Notes: a model not told the origin generated them from the letters alone. A stretch of 64,000 bases of DNA from Rhodococcus rhodochrous (GCF_014854695.1 NZ_CP027559.1:1-64000); one strand, 5' to 3'; positions 16,703-25,797 are shown, counted from the first letter of the stretch. Numbers and translations are program-made.

Positions 16703-17302
16703 ATGAATCTGCTCGCGTCCGTCCTGCAGGCGGTCGGCCTGTTTCTCGTGACCAATATCGACGACATCATCGTGCTGTCGCTGTTCTTCGCTCGAGGAGC
16801 CGGGGTTGGGGGCACCACCACAGCGATTTTGGTGGGACAGTATCTGGGATTCGGCGCCATCCTCGCCGCCTCCGTTCTGGTCGCAGTGGGGGCGACGACC
16901 TTCTTGCCGGAGGAGGCGATCGCCTACTTCGGTCTGATCCCTCTGCTTCTGGGTGCGTACGCCGCATGGCGGGCATGGCGGGGGCGAGGGGAGGACGACG
17001 AACAGAAAACCGCCGGTAAGAAGGTCGCGGTAGGGACGGTCGCCGCGGTTACGTTCGCCAATGGAGGCGACAACATCGGGGTCTACGTCCCGGTGTTCGT
17101 CACTGTCGGAGCCCCCGCGGTGGTGGCCTACTCGATCGTCTTTTTGGCCTTGGTTGCAGTTCTGGTCATCGCGGCGCGCTACCTCGCCACCCGCAAGCCG
17201 ATCGCCGAGGTTCTCGAGCGCTGGGAACACGTGCTGTTTCCGATCGTGTTGATCGGTCTCGGCGTGTTCATTCTCGCCGAGGGTGATGCATTCGGGCTGT
17301 GA
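16703..17302 (+). CDS. cadD: CadD-family cadmium resistance transporter
   Basis: Membrane protein of the CadD/LysE-like fold, 199 residues with about six helices. The family marks TNIDDIIVLSLFF near the N-terminus and FANGGDNIGVYVPVF in the second half, each with paired acidic residues, are both present. The ATG at 16703 was chosen, with GAAAGG upstream. CadD proteins lower cadmium in staphylococci and actinobacteria. It precedes cmtR and the Cd/Pb ATPase in the same direction. Confidence 0.92.
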   Translation: MNLLASVLQAVGLFLVTNIDDIIVLSLFFARGAGVGGTTTAILVGQYLGFGAILAASVLVAVGATTFLPEEAIAYFGLIPLLLGAYAAWRAWRGRGEDDEQKTAGKKVAVGTVAAVTFANGGDNIGVYVPVFVTVGAPAVVAYSIVFLALVAVLVIAARYLATRKPIAEVLERWEHVLFPIVLIGLGVFILAEGDAFGL

Positions 17303-17352
17303 GGATGCCCGCCGGTGACCCGACCTATTCATATCGTTGAGTGCCGGTTATT

Positions 17353-17368
17353 ATCGTCATATGACGAT
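17353..17368. promoter_or_regulatory. perfect 16-bp palindrome over the cmtR start
   Basis: ATCGTCATATGACGAT is a perfect palindrome that contains the ATG at 17361. It is a likely autoregulatory operator for the ArsR-family protein. No ribosome site precedes the ATG, so the mRNA may be leaderless, with the repressor sitting over its start. Confidence 0.55.
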
Positions 17369-17723
17369 CAATGATGTGGGTTGCCACGCCCGCGAATCCG
17401 TGGATTCGGCAGTGGCGTTGTTCCACAGCCTCTCCGACGGCACCCGCCTAGCCATCGTGCGCCGGCTCGCCGGCGGTGAAGCCCGCGTGGCGGATCTGGT
17501 CGGCGCGCTCGACTTGGCGCAGTCGACGATTTCCGCGCATGTGGCGTGCCTGCGGGACTGCGGTCTGGTGCAGGGCCGACCCGAGGGCCGGCAGGTGTTC
17601 TACTCGCTGACCCGACCGGAACTGCTCGATCTGCTCGCCGCGGCCGAAACCCTCTTGGCCGCGACGGGCAACGCCGTCGCGCTGTGCCCGAACTACAGCA
17701 CCGACACCGGGGAGAAGTCGTGA
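17361..17723 (+). CDS. cmtR: CmtR-like ArsR-family Cd(II)/Pb(II) sensor repressor
   Basis: Winged-helix repressor of 120 residues that releases DNA on binding Cd or Pb. The pattern CLRDCGLV places C63 and C67 in the recognition helix and C109 near the C-terminus. These correspond to Cys57, Cys61 and Cys102, the metal ligands of Mycobacterium tuberculosis CmtR. An alternative TTG start at 17337 adds eight residues. Its stop overlaps the ATPase start (GTGA), so sensor and pump are coupled. Confidence 0.93.
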   Translation: MTINDVGCHARESVDSAVALFHSLSDGTRLAIVRRLAGGEARVADLVGALDLAQSTISAHVACLRDCGLVQGRPEGRQVFYSLTRPELLDLLAAAETLLAATGNAVALCPNYSTDTGEKS

Positions 17724-19678
17724 GTGACGCGTGCGGTTGCGGCCACGACGAACCCCGCGTCGAGGGTGAGGAAGAGCACGAGCCCGACAAGTGGTGGCAG
17801 GTCACCGAGATTCGGGCGGCCGCCGTCGCCGGGCTGCTGCTGGTTGCCGCCCTGGTCGTGGGGTGGACCGACGGCCCCCACCCGGTGAAGCTGACCCTCG
17901 AAGCCCTGGCGCTGATCGTCGCCGGCTACACCTTCGTCCCCTCCACGCTCACACGCCTGGCCCGCGGCAAGATCGGGGTCGGCACTCTGATGACGATCGC
18001 CGCCGTCGGCGCCGTGCTGCTCGGCGAGGTCGGCGAGGCCGCGATGCTCGCCTTTCTGTTCGCCATCAGCGAGGGCCTCGAAGAATATGCGGTCACCCGC
18101 ACCCGCCGCGGCCTACGCGCCCTGCTGAATCTGGTGCCGGACACCGCCACCGTCCTGCGTGGCGGTCGTGAACAGACCGTCGCCCCCGCAGAGTTGGTGC
18201 TCGGGGAGATCATGATCGTCAAACCCGGGGAGCGGCTCGCCACCGACGGCACCATCCGCACCGGCCGCACCGCCCTGGACACCTCCGCGATCACCGGCGA
18301 ATCCGTCCCGGTCGAGGCCGCACCGGGCTCCGAGGTGTTCGCCGGCTCGATCAACGGCACCGGCGTTCTCGAGGTCGAGGTCACCGCCGGTGCGCAAGAC
18401 AACTCGCTGGCCAAGATCGTGCGGATCGTCGAGGCCGAGCAGTCCCGCAAGGGCGAGGCCCAGCGTCTGGCCGACAAGATCGCCAAGCCCCTGGTTCCGG
18501 GAGTGATGGTTGCCGCGGCGCTGATCGCCGCGATCGGCAGCGTGTTCGGCGATCCGCTGGTGTGGATCGAACGCGCCCTGGTGGTGCTGGTCGCCGCGTC
18601 CCCGTGCGCGCTGGCCATCGCGATCCCGGTCACGGTGGTCGCCGCGATCGGCGCCGCTTCCAAGCTCGGTGTCTTGGTCAAGGGCGGTGCCGCCCTCGAA
18701 GCGTTGGGCCGGATCCGCACCGTCGCGCTGGACAAGACCGGCACCCTGACCCGCAACCGCCCCGAGGTCATCGACGTCGCCACCACCGGCGGCGCCACCC
18801 GCGGCGACGTCCTGAACGTCGCCGCCGCCCTCGAGGCCCGCAGCGAACACCCCCTCGCCGCAGCGATCCTCGCCGCCGTCGACGACTACACCCCGGCCGA
18901 GAACGTCGATGCGGTCCCCGGGGCCGGACTGATCGGACACGTCGGCGGCATCCCCGCCCGGCTCGGCCGGCCCGGCTGGATCGATCCTGGCCCCCTGGCC
19001 GCGAATATCGAGTGGATGCAGCACGCCGGAGCCACCGCGGTGCTCATCGAACGCGACGGCGCCCTGATCGGCGCGGTCGCGGTGCGCGACGAACTGCGCC
19101 CCGAAGCCCGCGACGTCGTCGCTGGGCTGCGCCGCGACGGCTACACCGTGGCGATGCTCACCGGCGACAACGAGCGCACCGCACGAGCGTTGGCCGCCGC
19201 CGTCGGCATCGACGAGGTCCACGCCGATCTGCGTCCGGAGGACAAGGCCCGCATCATCGACACTCTCCGCGGTACGCGGCCGACGGCGATGGTCGGCGAC
19301 GGCGTCAACGACGCCCCGGCCCTGGCCACCGCCGACCTCGGGATCGCGATGGGCGCGATGGGCACCGACGTCGCCATCGAAACCGCCGATGTCGCCCTGA
19401 TGGGTGAGGACTTGCGGCACCTACCCCAAGCCCTGCAGCACGCCCGACGCTCCCGGACGATCATGTTGCAGAACGTCGGCCTCTCGCTCGCGATCATCAC
19501 CGTCCTGATGCCCCTGGCCCTGTTCGGGATACTCGGGCTGGCCGCCGTCGTCCTGGTCCACGAGATCGCCGAGATCATTGTGATCGCCAACGGGGTGCGC
19601 GCCGGACGCGCCCGGAGCCTGACCGTGACAACAGAATCGACAAAGTCATCCGTGCCGGTCGCCGGAGCTCGGTCATGA
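17720..19678 (+). CDS. P1B-type Cd/Pb/Zn-translocating ATPase
   Basis: Soft-divalent metal exporter, 652 residues. Visible motifs are TGES (192-195), the membrane metal motif SPC (294-296), the phosphorylation site DKTGTLT (338-344), the HP motif SEHPLA, and GDGVNDAP. The N-terminus has no heavy-metal-associated domain, only a short C-G-C and an acidic His/Glu tract. SPC with a CmtR sensor points to Cd/Pb, as with mycobacterial CtpG. It overlaps cmtR upstream and lspA downstream, giving cmtR, pump, lspA and DUF3703 as one coupled operon. Confidence 0.95.
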   Translation: MSDACGCGHDEPRVEGEEEHEPDKWWQVTEIRAAAVAGLLLVAALVVGWTDGPHPVKLTLEALALIVAGYTFVPSTLTRLARGKIGVGTLMTIAAVGAVLLGEVGEAAMLAFLFAISEGLEEYAVTRTRRGLRALLNLVPDTATVLRGGREQTVAPAELVLGEIMIVKPGERLATDGTIRTGRTALDTSAITGESVPVEAAPGSEVFAGSINGTGVLEVEVTAGAQDNSLAKIVRIVEAEQSRKGEAQRLADKIAKPLVPGVMVAAALIAAIGSVFGDPLVWIERALVVLVAASPCALAIAIPVTVVAAIGAASKLGVLVKGGAALEALGRIRTVALDKTGTLTRNRPEVIDVATTGGATRGDVLNVAAALEARSEHPLAAAILAAVDDYTPAENVDAVPGAGLIGHVGGIPARLGRPGWIDPGPLAANIEWMQHAGATAVLIERDGALIGAVAVRDELRPEARDVVAGLRRDGYTVAMLTGDNERTARALAAAVGIDEVHADLRPEDKARIIDTLRGTRPTAMVGDGVNDAPALATADLGIAMGAMGTDVAIETADVALMGEDLRHLPQALQHARRSRTIMLQNVGLSLAIITVLMPLALFGILGLAAVVLVHEIAEIIVIANGVRAGRARSLTVTTESTKSSVPVAGARS

Positions 19679-20190
19679 CAGATAAGGACAACTCCGTGTC
19701 GTCCGTAGTGCCCGTGGGCAGGCGGCGTTGTGGCCGAGGTATTCTCGTCGTGCTGGTGGGTGCCCTGGCTGCGGTCGCGTTGGCCCTCGATCCGGTGGCG
19801 CGCGACGCGCTGTCCGGTGGGCGGGCAATCGATTTCGGGTTGTTGCAACTACGGTTGGCCTACAACACCGGGGTCGCGTTCAGTCTCGGTGACCAGCTCC
19901 CCCCTACCGTCGTTCTTGCCGTCACCGCTGCCCTCACCGTGACGATCGGCGTGTTCGCCTGGCGCACTGCACTCGACAGTCCACTGATCCAGACCATCGG
20001 CCTGGCCGCGATCGTCGCCGGCGCCACCGCCAACGTCGTCGACCGCTTCCTTGACGGCAAAGTCACCGATTATTTCCACACCGGGTGGTGGCCCACCTTC
20101 AACCTCGCCGACACCTACATCACCTGCGGTGTTGTCCTCGTCGTCGGCGCCCTGCTTCTCGCAACCTCCAACAGGGACCACATCTCATGA
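19675..20190 (+). CDS. lspA: lipoprotein signal peptidase (signal peptidase II)
   Basis: Membrane aspartic protease that removes lipoprotein signal peptides, 171 residues and four helices. The catalytic dyad is D123 (NVVDR) and D146 (FNLADTY), and the NTGVAFSLG motif is intact. The ATG overlaps the ATPase stop. Pairing of a Pb/Cd ATPase with a signal peptidase II is known from the pbr lead-resistance operons, where the peptidase is PbrC. It is surely an extra copy beside a chromosomal lspA. Confidence 0.94.
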   Translation: MTDKDNSVSSVVPVGRRRCGRGILVVLVGALAAVALALDPVARDALSGGRAIDFGLLQLRLAYNTGVAFSLGDQLPPTVVLAVTAALTVTIGVFAWRTALDSPLIQTIGLAAIVAGATANVVDRFLDGKVTDYFHTGWWPTFNLADTYITCGVVLVVGALLLATSNRDHIS

Positions 20191-20534
20191 GTCGAATGCC
20201 CGAACAGCTGCGCACCCTCTACACCGCGGAGATGACCGCCGCTCGACATAGCAGCGACGATGTCAGGCGCTGGCGCCACCTCGAACGCGCCCACATCTTG
20301 TCCCAGCCCTACCCGTGGCCGCACACCCGCAACCACCTCGCCATGTTCACCTTGGCGCTGCGCCAGCGTGATCGCCGCGAGGCTGTGGGCCAGGTCGTGC
20401 GGATTCTGCTCGCCGCTCCCGGCTCGGCGCTGGGCCGCTACCCTCAAGGCAACACCGGGCGTACTTCGGCGGGGCTGATGACCCCGATGCAGGTCCCGGA
20501 GGATCTGGTTTCGATGCTCACTCGACCCACCTGA
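20187..20534 (+). CDS. DUF3703 family protein
   Basis: A 115-residue soluble protein with the DUF3703 pattern: helical N-terminus, RHLERAHILSQPYPWPHTRNHLAMFTLAL, then GRYPQGNTGRTSAG. Several His residues lie in the first half. Genes of this family are often found next to metal efflux genes; their function is not known. The ATG overlaps the lspA stop, making it the last gene of the Cd/Pb operon. Confidence 0.88.
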   Translation: MSRMPEQLRTLYTAEMTAARHSSDDVRRWRHLERAHILSQPYPWPHTRNHLAMFTLALRQRDRREAVGQVVRILLAAPGSALGRYPQGNTGRTSAGLMTPMQVPEDLVSMLTRPT

Positions 20535-20982
20535 CACCGCGCCTCTCGCTGCGATTGAGTCAGACGGAACAACAAGTCCGGTAGTGCACCGTCTTCCTCA
20601 TCTACTACTTGCTGTCCGAGTTCGAAAGGGGCCAGTCAGGGGGACTACCCGCACGTTGTGCTGCGCAGACACGGATTATGTTGAGGTCCGGGCAATCATG
20701 TGACGGCCAGAATCGCAGGACTCGACTTGCCCTCATACCGTCGAACCGAGGTGAACGAGTCCTGCGACCTGACTCTCCCTTCCCTCAGAAGGGAAGAAAA
20801 CCTTCCGTCTCATTCTACAGCGCAGATCCCGAAAACCGGCACGGCACTTTGTGTGCTGGACCTTTTGCTCGAAGCATGAGGAACCGCTGGACGTTGATGC
20901 TGAAATGTGCGCGGTCCAAAGATGGCCGTCGCTGCCCGCGTAGCTCGTGGACTGTCGAATCGGAGCACAACGTTGGGCTCGG
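20535..20982. other. intergenic region with no convincing gene
   Basis: This stretch lies between two genes that face each other. A 10-bp inverted repeat (20715-20724 with the CGAGTCCTGC near 20756) and a CTTCCC/GGGAAG hairpin near 20780 may act as terminators. A TCTACTAC sequence near 20600 resembles half of the ACTA-N7-TAGT operator. Open frames here look non-coding. Confidence 0.5.
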
Positions 20983-21783
20983 TTACCGCGGTCGGCCGTA
21001 CCGGGCGGCGAGACTCTTGCTCGCGGAGAGCGGCGTCTCGTCGTCGGTTCGGGTGGCCTTCACCTTGCGGCGTTCCCTCAACTCCGCCCACACGAAATAC
21101 CCCAGTCCCATTGGGGCCATGATCCCGAACGCGAGCCACTGCAGCCCGTACGACAGATACGGACCCGCATCAAGTTGGGGAAGTGGGATGACTCCGAGCC
21201 CGCCCGGCTGGTGAGCATCGAGTTGTAGGTAGACGTCTTCGAGTTCGAGACCCGTCACAGCCGCGACCTGCGGCGCGTCGATAAAATACACTTGCTGATA
21301 GCCCGCGTCAGTGAAGGGCTCCTTGCCGTCCATTGTGCCTTGGGACTTGCGGATCCGAGCATCGAGCGAGACATTTCCGCCCGGTGCGGCGGGGATTGCG
21401 GGGACCTCGCTACCGCGTACCGGACGCACATAACCTCGATTGACGAGAATCGTCCGACCATTACCCAGCGCAAACGGCGTGAGCACTTCGTACGCGGGTT
21501 GGGATTCGACGCTGCGCAACCGGACGAGCACATCAGAGTCGGGCAGATACGAGCCCTGCGCGACGACCCGCCTCCACTCGTCGTCGATCGTCGCACTGTC
21601 ACCGCCGAGCAGCTCGGCGACAGGGACCGGGTCCTGCGCCATCGATGCCGAGATCCGCGCATTCCGATCCTCGGTGCTCGTGTTCTTGCTCAGTTGCCAC
21701 GGGGCGAGCAGGGTGAAGCACCCATATGCGAAACCGACTACCACCACGGCCAGAATGAACCAGCTCGGACGGAGAAGAAACAT
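20983..21783 (-). CDS. SURF1-family cytochrome oxidase assembly protein
   Basis: Assembly factor for heme-copper oxidase, 266 residues. It has the usual two-helix layout: a first helix at about 7-27, a long extracytoplasmic domain with WRRVVAQGSYLPD and ILVNRGYVR, and a second helix near 222-242 with LSYGLQWLAFG. An ATG at 21783 begins MFLLRPSW, typical for actinobacterial SURF1. With the Ccs operon it suggests that the island protects or rebuilds the respiratory chain. Its start directly adjoins the end of an odd-ended gene, which hints at a junction. Confidence 0.9.
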   Translation of the reverse strand: MFLLRPSWFILAVVVVGFAYGCFTLLAPWQLSKNTSTEDRNARISASMAQDPVPVAELLGGDSATIDDEWRRVVAQGSYLPDSDVLVRLRSVESQPAYEVLTPFALGNGRTILVNRGYVRPVRGSEVPAIPAAPGGNVSLDARIRKSQGTMDGKEPFTDAGYQQVYFIDAPQVAAVTGLELEDVYLQLDAHQPGGLGVIPLPQLDAGPYLSYGLQWLAFGIMAPMGLGYFVWAELRERRKVKATRTDDETPLSASKSLAARYGRPR

Positions 21784-22337
21784 CACACGGCGCACTTGTT
21801 CACGGTAGACCCCAGAGTGGACTCTTCTGCCATCGCATCCCCTCTCGACGCGCTCAACGCCCAGCTGCTGCGGCGCCTCCACCTCGACCTCACCCACCTG
21901 ACCTTCGAGTCGAGGATGGGGAACAATCCGGGGCGTTTGAGGTGGAGCACCTTGCTGATCTTGGCTACCCCCACGCGCCGGGGCGCGGCCGTGCGGAAAT
22001 GGTCGTAGAGGGCTTCGGCCCGGTCGTAGAGCTCGCCGCTGATGTTCGGGTCGGCCTCGACCAGTTGTGCTTGGATCGGCGCCGCCGCCCACGGGGCGTC
22101 GACGGCGGTACGGATGAACCAGTCGAGTTGGGCGTGGCTGATGCGGGAGCGCACCTTGTGGGTGCGGGCGATCTCGTCGGCGGTGATCTCCTTGAGTGCT
22201 CCGGGTCCGGGCAGGTCGTAGCGGGCCACGGTCACCGCCGGATAGCCGTGGGCCTTGGCGGTCGCGGTGTCGATGTCGATGCTGCGTCCGGCGATCACCA
22301 ACACGGTGGCCCCGTCCTCGCCGCGGGTGCGGTTCAT
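21783..22337 (-). CDS. DUF6308-like protein, possibly altered C-terminus
   Basis: A 184-residue protein. The first 140 residues read well (ATVLVIAGRSIDIDTATAKAHG..., ISHAQLDWFIRTAVDAPWAAAPIQ..., ISKVLHLKRPGLFPILDSKV) and resemble the DUF6308 group, from memory. After LDSKV the chain turns into Arg/Trp/Ser-rich low-quality sequence, as if frame or partner sequence had been lost. Its stop meets the SURF1 ATG. The ATG at 22337 overlaps the stop of the next upstream gene, so both are one unit. Confidence 0.65.
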   Translation of the reverse strand: MNRTRGEDGATVLVIAGRSIDIDTATAKAHGYPAVTVARYDLPGPGALKEITADEIARTHKVRSRISHAQLDWFIRTAVDAPWAAAPIQAQLVEADPNISGELYDRAEALYDHFRTAAPRRVGVAKISKVLHLKRPGLFPILDSKVRWVRSRWRRRSSWALSASRGDAMAEESTLGSTVNKCAV

Positions 22338-23386
22338 GGCTTCTGCCGCCCGGCCGGGTCCGGGTCGGTGTCGTTGATGCCTCCCAGATCGGTGTATGGA
22401 GTCGCAGCGGACGTGTCTGCGGTCGTCGCAGCGGCGATTTCCGTCGGGTCCGGCCGGCTCGAGATGCGGATCGTGCGAGCGAGTGCCCGCAGGTCCTGGA
22501 GCGAGCGGATTCCGTCCGGGACGCTGTCGTCACCGGGTGACCGTAAGGCGTTCGAGTTCAGCGGGTTGGTGGCATGCCGCTCTTCTCCATCCTCGTCTGC
22601 GTACGGAGAACGGTCTCCGAGCATCTGGCGGCTCAATTCGCGCATCTGGCGACATTCCTCGATCTTTTCGACGGCCTGCTGTGCTCGGATCTTTTCGGGC
22701 TTGAGGTACTCCTCGATCCGTCCGATGTCCGTGGCGAGGTGCGCCATCGCGGGGGCGATCTTCTCGAATGCCTGTGTTGAGCGTTTCTGCAGGGAGTGCA
22801 GTGAGTCCGAGTGCGTCGAGAATGTTCCCCACCTATGAACGCTCATGTCGAGCACGAACGTGTCGCTGTAGGTATCACGCTCGTTGGGGGCAGATCCGTA
22901 GGTGATGGTCACGGTGACTCGATCGGGGATCTGTTCATCGTTGCGGATGGACCGGTCGGGGTCGTCCGGGTCCTCTTTGCCGATGAAATAGATGTTGAAC
23001 AGTTCGTTACCGGGCATGAAGGTGGGGATGGGGTCGGCGTAGCGCTTGAGGAGGAATGCGATGATGCTCGGCTGGCCGCTGTGGGTAGGTTGCTCAGCCA
23101 GTGGTGGGTCGAATTCAACCTTGACGTTGTACGCCACCGAGGGTCCGAAGTTGCGTACGACCAGAGACGCCGTCCGAGCAGATAGTTGAGGATCGATCAC
23201 CAATTCAGCACCGACCATCGGCCGTGATCGGTCCCGACTGTCACGCTTCGTCGCCCGCAACGTGCGAACAGCCACGAAAGCTGCGGCGACCGCCGCCGCT
23301 GCGGCCACGACCGTCGCACCACCACCGACAGCCGCACCCACCGCGGACACAAGATCGGTGGTGTCGGACGCAAGGACAGTCGGCAC
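22334..23386 (-). CDS. membrane-anchored hypothetical protein
   Basis: About 350 residues from the GTG at 23386, chosen because GGAGAAG precedes it by 4 bp; a TTG further upstream would add 25 residues without a ribosome site. There is one Ala/Val-rich membrane helix (about 14-43), a beta-rich domain (about 55-180) with SLVVRNFGPSVAYNVKVEF, then a long helical stretch with FEKIAPAMAHLATDIGRIEEYL that may form a coiled coil. Function is unknown. It overlaps the DUF6308-like gene, so the pair may be an accessory module unrelated to metals. Confidence 0.75.
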   Translation of the reverse strand: MPTVLASDTTDLVSAVGAAVGGGATVVAAAAAVAAAFVAVRTLRATKRDSRDRSRPMVGAELVIDPQLSARTASLVVRNFGPSVAYNVKVEFDPPLAEQPTHSGQPSIIAFLLKRYADPIPTFMPGNELFNIYFIGKEDPDDPDRSIRNDEQIPDRVTVTITYGSAPNERDTYSDTFVLDMSVHRWGTFSTHSDSLHSLQKRSTQAFEKIAPAMAHLATDIGRIEEYLKPEKIRAQQAVEKIEECRQMRELSRQMLGDRSPYADEDGEERHATNPLNSNALRSPGDDSVPDGIRSLQDLRALARTIRISSRPDPTEIAAATTADTSAATPYTDLGGINDTDPDPAGRQKP

Positions 23387-23548
23387 AGTTCTTCTCCACG
23401 GGTATTCAGGCGGCAGGGTGGGCGATAATGTTCGATACATCGTCGCAGCATCGAGTTTCAATACTCGAGCGGCGAGTAGCTCCCGATTCTGGATAGACCT
23501 GTGGACGGACTTCCGCGGGAGAAGTTCCGCGGAATCCTCTACAGGTAG

Positions 23549-25345
23549 CTACTGCACCGGTGACAGCTCCGGGCGGAACTCGATCAGGGAGTCCAAGGCC
23601 GCGATGCCGACAGGCTCAGCGGTAGTCAGAGGAATCACCGCATACCGATCGGCGAACTCGTCCCGGACCTTGTCGATCTGCCCGAGTTCGGCAACCGCTC
23701 GCTGCCGGAGCAGCGGTGCGGTGGGCTCCGCTGCGGCAAGAGAGTTGTTGACCACCCACGCCCACGGCTCGATACCGGCGCGTCGCAAATCGCCCTGCAG
23801 ACCGGCGGCCTCGAGCACCGGAGTGGTCTCGGCGAGCGTGACCAGCACAATCTTGGTCTGTGCCGGGTCCTGCAGCCGCATCAAAGGAGTGGTGAAGCGT
23901 CCGCCGTCGCCCATCTGCCGGGCGATCTCACGGTGATACGAGCCGGTCGCATCGAGCAACAGCAAGGTGTGACCCGTGGGGGCGGTGTCGACGACGACAA
24001 ACTTGCGGCGTGATTCGTGGATGACCTTCGAAAACGCCTGGAACACCGCGACTTCTTCGGTGCAGGGGGACCGCAGATCTTCGGCGAGGGTGGCGCGGCC
24101 GGCGTCGTCGAGCCCGGCGCCCTTGGCGGCCAGCACCCGGTTGCGGTAGGCCTGACTGGCCTCATGGGGGTCGATGCGGGAGACCTCAAGATGGTCGAGT
24201 TCCCCGGCGAGAGTGTCGGTCAGGTGCGCGGCAGGGTCGGTGGTGGTCAGGTGCACGTCATGGCCACGGCGGGCCAGTGCCACCGCGATCGCGGCGGCGA
24301 CGGTGGTCTTACCGACCCCGCCCTTGCCCATGCACATCACCAAACCGTGCCCGTCGGACTCGATCTCATCGACCAGATCCGCCAGGGAAGCATCGGTGAC
24401 CGCCGCGACGTCCGGATCGACGCCGACGGCACTCGAGGCCGTGGTGATGTCGAACAGGGTGGCCAGAGCGTCGAGACCGACCATGTTCACCGGCTTGAGG
24501 GCGACCAGATCCGTGGGCAGCGCCGCGATCGCGGCGGGAACCGCGGCGAGCGCCGCCTGTTCGCGGTGATGCACGGCGGTGGCCAGCTGATCGGTGTCGT
24601 CGACGGGGGCGGGCAGCACGCCGTTGACGACCACATGCTGTCTCGTCATGCCGATCGCGGCGAGTTCGTCGTGGGTGCGGGCGATTTCGGTCAGCGCAGA
24701 GCGGTTGGCGCGGGCGACGAGCACCAGGCGGGTGCGACCGGGATCCGACAGCGCCTCGACCGCGCCGGCGTACATGGCCTTCTGCTTGTCGAGGCCGGCG
24801 AGCGGCCCGAGGCAGGACGCGTCGCCCTTGCCGTTATCGAGGAATTCGGTCCAGTTGCCGGGCAGCTGCAGCAGCCGGATGGTGTGGCCGGTGGGGGCGG
24901 TGTCGAACAGCACGTGATCGAACCCGGCGACCCGGTCGTCGGGATCGGTGAGCAGCGAGGTGAATTCGTCGAACGAGGCCACTTCGGTGGTGCACGAGCC
25001 GGACAACTGTTCGGTGATCGACGCGATCTCCGCGTCGGGCAGCAATCCGCGGACCGGGCCGACGATGCGTTCACGGTAGGCGGCGGCGGCCTGTTCGGGA
25101 TCGATCTCGAGCGCCGACAACCCCGGCACCGCGGGGATCTCGGTGATCGTGTTGCCGATGCTCAGACCGAAGACCTGCCCGACGTTCGACGCGGGGTCGG
25201 TCGAGACCAGCAGCACCCTCTTGCCGGCTCGGGCCAGGCGCAGCGCCGACGCGCACGCGATGGAGGTCTTGCCGACCCCGCCTTTGCCGGTGAAGAACAC
25301 GAACCTGGGTGGGTCGGTCAGGAACGTCGGGTCGGTGGCAGTCAT
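23549..25345 (-). CDS. arsA: ArsA arsenite/antimonite-translocating ATPase subunit
   Basis: Soluble tandem ATPase that powers arsenite efflux, 598 residues. Two P-loops are present, GKGGVGKTS at 20-28 and GKGGVGKTT at 340-348, each followed by a DTAPTGHT switch. C118, C178 and C428 fall where the metalloid-binding Cys113, Cys172 and Cys422 of E. coli ArsA lie, so activation by As(III) should be intact. It receives arsenite from ArsD encoded upstream and would serve the ACR3 or SBF permease of this island. It is the last gene of arsC-arsD-arsA. Confidence 0.95.
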   Translation of the reverse strand: MTATDPTFLTDPPRFVFFTGKGGVGKTSIACASALRLARAGKRVLLVSTDPASNVGQVFGLSIGNTITEIPAVPGLSALEIDPEQAAAAYRERIVGPVRGLLPDAEIASITEQLSGSCTTEVASFDEFTSLLTDPDDRVAGFDHVLFDTAPTGHTIRLLQLPGNWTEFLDNGKGDASCLGPLAGLDKQKAMYAGAVEALSDPGRTRLVLVARANRSALTEIARTHDELAAIGMTRQHVVVNGVLPAPVDDTDQLATAVHHREQAALAAVPAAIAALPTDLVALKPVNMVGLDALATLFDITTASSAVGVDPDVAAVTDASLADLVDEIESDGHGLVMCMGKGGVGKTTVAAAIAVALARRGHDVHLTTTDPAAHLTDTLAGELDHLEVSRIDPHEASQAYRNRVLAAKGAGLDDAGRATLAEDLRSPCTEEVAVFQAFSKVIHESRRKFVVVDTAPTGHTLLLLDATGSYHREIARQMGDGGRFTTPLMRLQDPAQTKIVLVTLAETTPVLEAAGLQGDLRRAGIEPWAWVVNNSLAAAEPTAPLLRQRAVAELGQIDKVRDEFADRYAVIPLTTAEPVGIAALDSLIEFRPELSPVQ

Positions 25346-25401
25346 GGCAGCAGATACTCCTCGTCGGACGGATCGGCGTACAGGTGTGTGAACCTACGAG
25401 G

Positions 25402-25797
25402 TCAGCAGCAGGTGGAATTGTCTGGTGTGCAGCATGATTCGCCGTTATCGGCGAGCCCGAGCATGGCTACACCGGACGGTGCTGCGGCGGGAACATCGAG
25501 TCCGGCCCACGTGGCGAGCTCGGCGCGGGTCGGGTAACGCCCGGTGGCGACGGTGACGTCGTCGACGAGTACGAGCGGAAGACCGTCCGATCCGGCAAGT
25601 TCGAGGAACTTCTTGACGGTGTCGTTGTGCGCGAACGCGAGCGGGTCGTTGGCCAGGTTGTGGCGGGTGATGGTGGCGCCCTGCTCGGTCAGCGCGGCCA
25701 TGTCGGCGGTGAAGGTGACCAGGTTCTGGTCGAGGTCCTCGCCGCACACGCCGGTGTTGCAGCACAGGGCCGGTTCGAAGACTGCGATCGTGCTCAT
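25402..25797 (-). CDS. arsD: ArsD arsenite metallochaperone
   Basis: Thioredoxin-fold chaperone that passes As(III) to ArsA, 131 residues. C12, C13 and C18 match the essential triad of E. coli ArsD exactly. A second vicinal Cys pair (SCC) and a CC lie at the C-terminus, as in other ArsD proteins. It lies between an arsenate reductase and arsA on the minus strand, so production and removal of arsenite are made together. Confidence 0.95.
   Translation of the reverse strand: MSTIAVFEPALCCNTGVCGEDLDQNLVTFTADMAALTEQGATITRHNLANDPLAFAHNDTVKKFLELAGSDGLPLVLVDDVTVATGRYPTRAELATWAGLDVPAAAPSGVAMLGLADNGESCCTPDNSTCC

Noticed and set aside
18113-19420. 435-codon minus-strand frame opposite the Cd/Pb ATPase
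   Set aside because: Gly/Asp/Arg-rich shadow of a strongly conserved gene; no ribosome site and no motif.
24017-25537. 506-codon plus-strand frame opposite arsA
   Set aside because: Shadow frame; arsA on the other strand has both P-loops and the metalloid cysteines in place.
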